Origin: CADEDH01 sp965263455
GTDB taxonomy: Bacteria; Actinomycetota; Acidimicrobiia; Acidimicrobiales; SZUA-35
Length of the DNA: 64,000 nucleotides
Assembly (NCBI GenBank): GCA_965263455.1
Contig: CBDHHN010000002.1
Location: 496,001-560,000, forward strand
Direction of reading: 5' to 3'
Shown: positions 59,076 to 64,000 of the stretch, piece by piece
Layout of the letters: each line of letters begins with the position of its first letter
How positions within the stretch are numbered: the stretch's first letter is position 1
Translations under genes and position numbers: made by a program
Notes under the pieces: model-generated
What the model saw: the letters and a program-made list of their open reading frames with translations, nothing else
What the model was told of the DNA's origin: nothing
Database searches by the model: none

Positions 59076-61613
59076 TCAGCCTGCGCCGTGGTCGACCGAC
59101 AGCCGGAACGTCGGGTCGACCGCGGGCGGTGGCGAGGGCTCGGCCGGGGTGAGGGGCTCGGTCCCCACCTCGACCAGGTCGGCGATCCGGTGGTGGCCGG
59201 GGGCGACCTCCCGCAACCACAGCAGCAGGGTGCGGCGCTCCGGCCGGCGGACGCCCACGACCTTGTCCTCGCCGTCGATCAGGCGGCGGACGGGATGGTC
59301 GACCACCACCAGAAGCGACGAGGCGCCGTCCTCGGTCACCGCCCGGACCGAGCGGATCACGGGATCACGGCCGGTCACCCGGAGACCGGCCTGGACCAGA
59401 CTCCGATGATGAGCGACGGCGCTGTCGAACACCGGGGTGTCGTCGACGAAGACCTGCCCCATGGCCGCCGTCGCCGGGTCGATCTGGAATCGGAACTCGG
59501 CCGCCAGCAGGGGCCCCACGACCTCATGCCACCGGGCCTGCTGATCGCCCTGGTCCTCGGACCGCACCAGGACCTGGAGGGCGTGGCGGACCGGCGAGCG
59601 CACGACGGACCGGACCACGCGGTCGGCCAGCACCGCCGGTCGCAGCAGCCAGACACCGGCGATGAGCACCACGAGGAGGCCCAGGGTCAGGACCACGCCG
59701 TCCCGGGCCAGGGATCCGACGCCGGCCCCGAGGAAGCCGAGGGCGGCCACGGCCACGACGGCCAGTGCGGTGGCGGCGGCCCAGCCCTCGTGGTCGAGGG
59801 TGTCGGTGACCCGATCGTGATCGTCGTCGATCCGGGGACTGACCATCAGGCGCCGGATGGTGCCGACCTCGTAGAGACCCACGGCGATCGACACCAGGAA
59901 CACGGCCAGGATCAGGGCCGGCCCGTCCACGGACCCACCGACCAGGTGGTACAGGCCGATGAGAGCCAGGGCGTCGAGAAGACGGAGGCCACCGGCCACC
60001 GCCGCCACCAACGGATCGCCGGCGACGCCGTAGACGATGGCGGCCGCCACCAGCGTGAGGACGGTGACCGTGATCCACACCACCGAACGGTCCCGTTCGG
60101 CCGCGGTCCGGGCACCGACCGGGGTTCCGGTGGCCCCGACGTCGAGACCCGGATCGATGCCGCGGATCTCACCGACCAGATCGCGGGCGGCCTCGCTGCG
60201 GGCCGACACGACGGGCACCACCAGGGCGTGGGTCGGCGCCTCGGTCCCGTCGAGCACGGCGCTGAGGGGACCGAGGGGGGAACCGTCGACCGGCACCTCG
60301 GCCCCGGCCACGAACCGGGCGGTCGAGGTGTCGACCCGGCCCACGCTGGGTAGCTGGGAGGCCTCGAGCAGCCAGGCCGACTTGACCTGTTGGTCGGTGC
60401 CGGTCGGGAACGAGACGGCGATGGCCGAGGTCGGGTCCCCACCGGATTCGGCCAGACGGGCGGCCGAGGCCTGGGCCGAGGACACGTCGGAACCGTCGAC
60501 CAGATCGGCGTCGGGGGTACCGGTCACGGCCACGAGGGCCAGGAAGCCGAAGGCGAAGCCCCCGGCCAGCAGGAGCCAGATCGGGAGCTCACGCACGCTG
60601 GGGCGGGATCCGAGGACGAGCCGGGCGGCGTGACCGGTGTCGTCCCTGCCGTCGAGGTCGACCGACCATCCGGCGCCCTCCAGGGCGGCCAGGGCCGGCG
60701 CCATCACGGCCGCCGTCAACAGCAGGGCGGTCAGGGTTCCCCCGAAGACCCCGACGGCCGGGGAGCGGCCGGGATCGATCAGGCCCAGGAACAGGGTGGT
60801 CACCACCAGACCGGCCACCAGCAATCCGGCCTCCAGGGCCAGGGAGCGCAGCGACAGCTGGATCATCTCGGCCAGGTCTTCGCCCCGGGGTCGGGTGAAC
60901 CACTGCAACAGGCGCAGGGCGATGAAACTCGACACCAGCAGGGCGGCCAGCACGGCGGGGACGGCGGAGGTGACCAGGGAGCCGTCGAAGTCGGCCACCG
61001 ACGACCGGCCGCCGACCGCCGAGAGGGCCCCGGAGGCGGCAACCACTCCCCCGGCCGCCAGCCCGTGGCGCGGGCTTCCCAGCCACGCCACCAGGCCTCC
61101 GAGGGCGAGGGCGGCCAGGACGATGACGACGGCGAGGGCCCGGTCGTAGCGGCCCAGCAACTCGACGTCGCTCACCACGCGTCCGCCGACCTCGATGGCC
61201 GCGGCCTCGGGTTGGGCCGCCACCACCTGGCGAACGGCCGACAGGCCGGGGGCCTCCCGGCCCTCCTCGAGGCCGACGAGCAGGTTGGGGCCCGGGGCCA
61301 CCGTCCGGTCCGGGGCCACCCACTCCACGAGGGCCAGCCGGTCCAGGTCCCGGGCCAGGCGGTCGATCACGGCCGGACCGTCGACGGGACCCAGCCCCTC
61401 GACGGGGCCTGGGTCGACGGCGACGACCAGATCGGGGACCACCTGGGTCACCTCGACCGCGGGCGTGACCGGCTCATCGCCACCGGAGTCGACCTGGGCG
61501 GCCGCGCCGGCCGCGGCGACACCGCTGGTGACCAACGCCAGACCGACGAACAGCAGCAGTTTCCTGATCGCCCATGGTCCGCGTGGAGAAGATGAGGGAA
61601 TCGTGTGCCTCAA
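59076..61613 (-). CDS. MMPL/SSD-like polytopic membrane protein
   Basis: An 845-residue membrane protein with about 12 helices in two sets separated by extracytoplasmic domains, like RND/MMPL transporters. N-terminal signal-like helix (KLLLFVGLALVTSGVAAAG), an outside domain, helices such as ALAVVIVLAALALGGLVAWL, then PIWLLLAGGFAFGFLALVAV before a second outside domain and further helices. No proton-relay Asp/Tyr pair is clear, so transport is uncertain. I choose TTG at 61613: AGAAGG lies 5 nt upstream and a TACCCT -10 element (complement of 61651-61656) would give a 31-nt leader. Longer in-frame extension to 62138 is antisense to the dehalogenase gene. Confidence 0.75.
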   Translation of the reverse strand: MRHTIPSSSPRGPWAIRKLLLFVGLALVTSGVAAAGAAAQVDSGGDEPVTPAVEVTQVVPDLVVAVDPGPVEGLGPVDGPAVIDRLARDLDRLALVEWVAPDRTVAPGPNLLVGLEEGREAPGLSAVRQVVAAQPEAAAIEVGGRVVSDVELLGRYDRALAVVIVLAALALGGLVAWLGSPRHGLAAGGVVAASGALSAVGGRSSVADFDGSLVTSAVPAVLAALLVSSFIALRLLQWFTRPRGEDLAEMIQLSLRSLALEAGLLVAGLVVTTLFLGLIDPGRSPAVGVFGGTLTALLLTAAVMAPALAALEGAGWSVDLDGRDDTGHAARLVLGSRPSVRELPIWLLLAGGFAFGFLALVAVTGTPDADLVDGSDVSSAQASAARLAESGGDPTSAIAVSFPTGTDQQVKSAWLLEASQLPSVGRVDTSTARFVAGAEVPVDGSPLGPLSAVLDGTEAPTHALVVPVVSARSEAARDLVGEIRGIDPGLDVGATGTPVGARTAAERDRSVVWITVTVLTLVAAAIVYGVAGDPLVAAVAGGLRLLDALALIGLYHLVGGSVDGPALILAVFLVSIAVGLYEVGTIRRLMVSPRIDDDHDRVTDTLDHEGWAAATALAVVAVAALGFLGAGVGSLARDGVVLTLGLLVVLIAGVWLLRPAVLADRVVRSVVRSPVRHALQVLVRSEDQGDQQARWHEVVGPLLAAEFRFQIDPATAAMGQVFVDDTPVFDSAVAHHRSLVQAGLRVTGRDPVIRSVRAVTEDGASSLLVVVDHPVRRLIDGEDKVVGVRRPERRTLLLWLREVAPGHHRIADLVEVGTEPLTPAEPSPPPAVDPTFRLSVDHGAG

Positions 61614-61650
61614 CGAAACCTTCTGATCCGACGGGAAGCCCTGGGGCTGC

Positions 61651-61656
61651 AGGGTA
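61651..61656 (-). promoter_or_regulatory. -10 element of the MMPL-like gene
   Basis: TACCCT on the minus strand, about 38 nt before the TTG start, with AGAAGG in the leader. Supports the TTG as start. Confidence 0.35.
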
Positions 61657-61728
61657 GCGCGTCGTCTGCGGGCCGATGGTGCGCCTCCCCCGGCCGAGGG
61701 TGCTGCGGCCCCTCGGCCGAGACGGGCG

Positions 61729-62616
61729 TCAGACCAGCTCGGAGCGCCAGGCGGCGACGGCGGCCCCGATCTCGTCGGGGGAGTCCTCCTGGCAGAAGTG
61801 GTTGCCGGCGACCTCCACCTCACGCTGGTTGGGCAGGCTGCGGGCGAAATCGAGGACCGCGCCCTGGATGAGGGCGCCGGGATTCGCCTTGACGAACAGC
61901 TTGGGCACCTCGCTGGTGGCCAGCCACTGGGCGTAGTCGGCGACGATGGCCGACACATCGGCCGGCTCCCCCTCGATGGGGATCTGGCGGGGCCAGGTGA
62001 GGGTCGGTCGCCGCGACTCGCCGGCCTGGGCGAACGGCGCCCGATACACGGCCATCTCCTCGTCGGCCAGCGGTCGGATGATCGATCCGGGGAGCACGGC
62101 CTCGACGAAGAGGTTCTTCTCCAACACCATGTCCTCACCGTTCTCGGACCGGAAACCCTGGAAGATGCCCCGTGCCGCCTCGGGGAACCAGTCCCAGGCG
62201 TCGAAGGTCCGGACGATGGCCTCCATGTAGGCGATGCCCAGGACGGCGTCGCGGTGCCGGTTGGCCCAATCGAAGCCGAGGGCCGAACCCCAGTCGTGGA
62301 TGACCAGGGTCACCCGTTCGGCCACCCCGAGGTGCTCGAGCAGGGCGTCGAGGTACCGACGATGCTCGACGAAGGTGTAGGAGTCCGGCCCGGGGTTCGG
62401 GAGCTTGTCGGAGTCGCCCATGCCGATCAGGTCGGGGGCGATGAGACGGCCCTGCCCGGCGAGGTGCGGCATGACGTTGCGCCACAGGTAGGACGAGGTC
62501 GGATTGCCGTGGAGGAAGACGATGGGGTCACCGTCCCCTTCGTCGATGTAGGCCATCTCCAGTCCGTGGATGGTGGCCTTCTTCTTGGTGTACCGGGGGT
62601 CGGTTCCAGGCGTCAT
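61729..62616 (-). CDS. Haloalkane dehalogenase, LinB/DhaA type
   Basis: A 295-residue alpha/beta hydrolase splitting carbon-halogen bonds to alcohol and halide. The catalytic set falls at the same numbers I recall for LinB: Asn38 (HGNPTSS), nucleophile Asp108 and Trp109 (IHDWGSALGFDW), Glu132 (YMEAI) and His273 (GNHFCQEDSPDEIG). Long stretches match LinB closely, including LIGMGDSDKL, RRPTLTWPRQIPI and VLPGSIIRPL. Soluble, no signal peptide. The ATG at 62616 follows CAGGATG. Divergent from the thiolase-like gene and upstream of the MMPL-like gene. Confidence 0.93.
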   Translation of the reverse strand: MTPGTDPRYTKKKATIHGLEMAYIDEGDGDPIVFLHGNPTSSYLWRNVMPHLAGQGRLIAPDLIGMGDSDKLPNPGPDSYTFVEHRRYLDALLEHLGVAERVTLVIHDWGSALGFDWANRHRDAVLGIAYMEAIVRTFDAWDWFPEAARGIFQGFRSENGEDMVLEKNLFVEAVLPGSIIRPLADEEMAVYRAPFAQAGESRRPTLTWPRQIPIEGEPADVSAIVADYAQWLATSEVPKLFVKANPGALIQGAVLDFARSLPNQREVEVAGNHFCQEDSPDEIGAAVAAWRSELV

Positions 62617-62713
62617 GGCAGCATCCTGGCAAGCCCGACCGCCGACGACAAGCAACGACGCAGGCGGAGAGGCCGGGGGTCGGCCCCGATTGGAGCGGCC
62701 TCGGGCCCGGACC

Positions 62714-62719
62714 TACCGT
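62714..62719 (+). promoter_or_regulatory. -10 element for leaderless thiolase-like transcript
   Basis: TACCGT, 7 nt before the ATG at 62727, with no ribosome binding site between. Confidence 0.4.
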
Positions 62720-62726
62720 GGCCGCC

Positions 62727-64000
62727 ATGAGCATCGATCCCCGAACCCCCGTCGTGGTGGGCGTGGCCCAGCACCTCCAGCGGCCGGACGACCTCGCCGA
62801 GGCGGTCGAGCCGGTGGCCCTGATGGAGCAGGTCGTCCGGGGCGCGGCGACCGACGCCGGAGCGGCCTCGCTGGTGGCCGACCTCGACTACATCGGCGTG
62901 GTCGACGGCGCCTGGCGCTACAGCGATCCCGGGCGGCTCCTGGCCGACCGGCTGGGGGCGACGAACGCCACCACCGCCCTGTCGGCCACCGGGGGCAACA
63001 CCCCGCAGTCCTACCTGAACGCCCTGGCGGCCCGGATCGCCGCCGGCGACCTGGACCGGGCCGTGATCGTGGGGGCGGAGACGATCTGGAGCCGTCGGCG
63101 TAAGAAGCGGGCCGGGATGGAGGTGGCCAAGACGGTCCAGTCCGGGGTCGAGCCCGACGAGCGGTTCGCGGCCGAGGTACCGATGTCGACCGGCTTCGAG
63201 CACGACCGGGGCATGGAGCAACCCATCAACTTCTACCCGGTGTTCGAGTCGGCCATCCGGGCCGATCGGGGCGAGTCGATCGACCAGCACCGCGATCGGG
63301 TGTCGGCGTTGTGGGCCCGGTTCAACGAGGTGGCCGTGGCCAACCCCTACGCCTGGTTCCGGACGCCGATGACGGCCGAGGAGATCCGGGAGCCCTCGTC
63401 GTCGAACCGGATGGTCGGGTTCCCCTACACCAAGGCCATGAACTCCAACTGGGATCTGGACCAGGGGGCGGCCATCCTGCTGTGCTCGGTCGGGGCGGCC
63501 GAGGCGGCCGGGATCGACCGCGACCGGTGGGTGTTCCCGTGGGCCGGCACCGACGCCCACGACACCTACTCGGTGACCAACCGGCGCGACCTGCACTCCT
63601 CCCCCGCCATCGCCGAGGCCGGTCGGCGGCTGTTCGAGCTGACCGGCATCGGGCCCGACGGCGTCGACCACGTCGACCTCTATTCCTGTTTCCCGTCGGC
63701 GGTCCAGGTTGCGGCGGCCGAACTGGGGTTGGGCGAGGACCGTCAGCTGACCCAGACCGGCGGCCTGACCTTCGCCGGTGGCCCGCTCAACAACTACGTG
63801 AGCCACTCCATCGCCACCATGATCGAGGTGCTCCGGGGCGACCCGGGGACCGTGGGACTGGTCAGCGCCAACGGCGGCTACCTGACCAAGCACGCCCTGG
63901 GCCTCTACTCGACCGAACCGCCGACCGACGGGTTCCGGGCCGAGGACGTCCAGCCCGTGGTCGACCAGGCGCCCACCACGGCCGCCGATGAGACCTGGGT
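62727..64000 (+). CDS. Thiolase-like (SCP-x/acetyl-CoA acetyltransferase family) protein, 3' end outside window
   Basis: At least 424 residues of a thiolase-fold protein: VVVGVAQHLQRP, the dimer-loop helix ALAARIAAGDLDRAVIVGAE, GVDHVDLYSCFPSAVQVAAAE, GGLTFAGGPLNNYVSHSIATM (conserved His) and SANGGYLTKHALGLYS. At the usual nucleophile position (CxSG in thiolases) the sequence reads GGNTPQS, so the catalytic Cys is absent. Probably not a classical thiolase; similar actinobacterial proteins occur in steroid and lipid degradation. Frame is still open at the window end. Confidence 0.8.
   Translation, partial: MSIDPRTPVVVGVAQHLQRPDDLAEAVEPVALMEQVVRGAATDAGAASLVADLDYIGVVDGAWRYSDPGRLLADRLGATNATTALSATGGNTPQSYLNALAARIAAGDLDRAVIVGAETIWSRRRKKRAGMEVAKTVQSGVEPDERFAAEVPMSTGFEHDRGMEQPINFYPVFESAIRADRGESIDQHRDRVSALWARFNEVAVANPYAWFRTPMTAEEIREPSSSNRMVGFPYTKAMNSNWDLDQGAAILLCSVGAAEAAGIDRDRWVFPWAGTDAHDTYSVTNRRDLHSSPAIAEAGRRLFELTGIGPDGVDHVDLYSCFPSAVQVAAAELGLGEDRQLTQTGGLTFAGGPLNNYVSHSIATMIEVLRGDPGTVGLVSANGGYLTKHALGLYSTEPPTDGFRAEDVQPVVDQAPTTAADETW

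Noticed and set aside
57306..60353. 1015-codon plus-strand frame opposite cbs and the MMPL-like gene
   Set aside because: Shadow frame rich in His, Gly, Val and Gln; all recognisable domains are on the minus strand.
61614..62138. Extended N-terminus of the MMPL-like protein
   Set aside because: This part is antisense to the haloalkane dehalogenase gene and encodes Arg/Ser/Pro-rich non-protein-like sequence.

Overview
The window reads as chromosomal DNA of a very G+C-rich actinobacterium, most likely of the class Acidimicrobiia. This is inferred from strong GC bias in codon third positions, GTG starts, F420-type oxidoreductase families, a mycothiol-linked thioredoxin-fold enzyme, nickel superoxide dismutase, and membrane kinases with poly-threonine spacers. 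I saw no rRNA, tRNA, insertion sequence, prophage or CRISPR array. Genes are tightly packed. The only gene-free stretch above 300 bases (18568-18954) appears to hold a small RNA gene.

Layout. 1-2.9 kb: malonyl-CoA decarboxylase (cut by the window edge), cold shock protein, an F420/FMN oxidoreductase, CoaE and a small unknown protein. 3-18.6 kb: a phospho-signalling neighbourhood with an FHA-FHA-membrane-protease protein, a membrane Ser/Thr kinase, an FHA-HTH protein and a degenerate paralogous pseudokinase. Interleaved are an O-methyltransferase, a TGA-containing Rv2466c-type gene, an amidase, an acyl-CoA dehydrogenase and a VOC protein. 18.6-33 kb: the putative sRNA, a UvrD-type helicase with HRDC, class I fumarase, a fourfold 47-bp hairpin repeat, a VOC protein, an M20 peptidase, lipoproteins, an acyl-CoA ligase, a thioredoxin-NHL protein and F420-type oxidoreductases. 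32-46 kb: a biosynthetic cluster with an acyl-CoA dehydrogenase, a stand-alone adenylation enzyme, a carrier protein, a HupE-like membrane protein, a 2808-residue NRPS and a methyltransferase. 46-64 kb: a trehalose-phosphatase/GH15 fusion, an ABC-F ATPase, the NiSOD pair sodX-sodN, a tail-anchored Hsp70 ATPase, a 2-hydroxyacid dehydrogenase with the transsulfuration pair, an MMPL-like membrane protein, a LinB-like haloalkane dehalogenase and a thiolase-like protein cut by the window end.

Two loci stand out. (1) At 10057-10671 (minus), a full-length Rv2466c-family gene has an in-frame TGA exactly at the first catalytic cysteine of its CPWC motif. The next codons keep the family sequence, a hairpin with a G-initiated loop follows at bacterial SECIS distance, and a -10 element sits 6 nt before the ATG. 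I read it as an undeclared selenoprotein (UPWC). (2) In the NRPS, the first adenylation domain, whose specificity code reads Asn/Asp-like, is interrupted by a complete PP-loop ATP-pyrophosphatase resembling N-acetyl sugar amidotransferases. This suggests on-line side-chain or carbonyl amidation or thionation. The upstream adenylation enzyme has a code resembling prolyl-AMP ligases, which with the carrier protein and dehydrogenase suggests a prolyl- or pyrrolyl-carrier starter unit.
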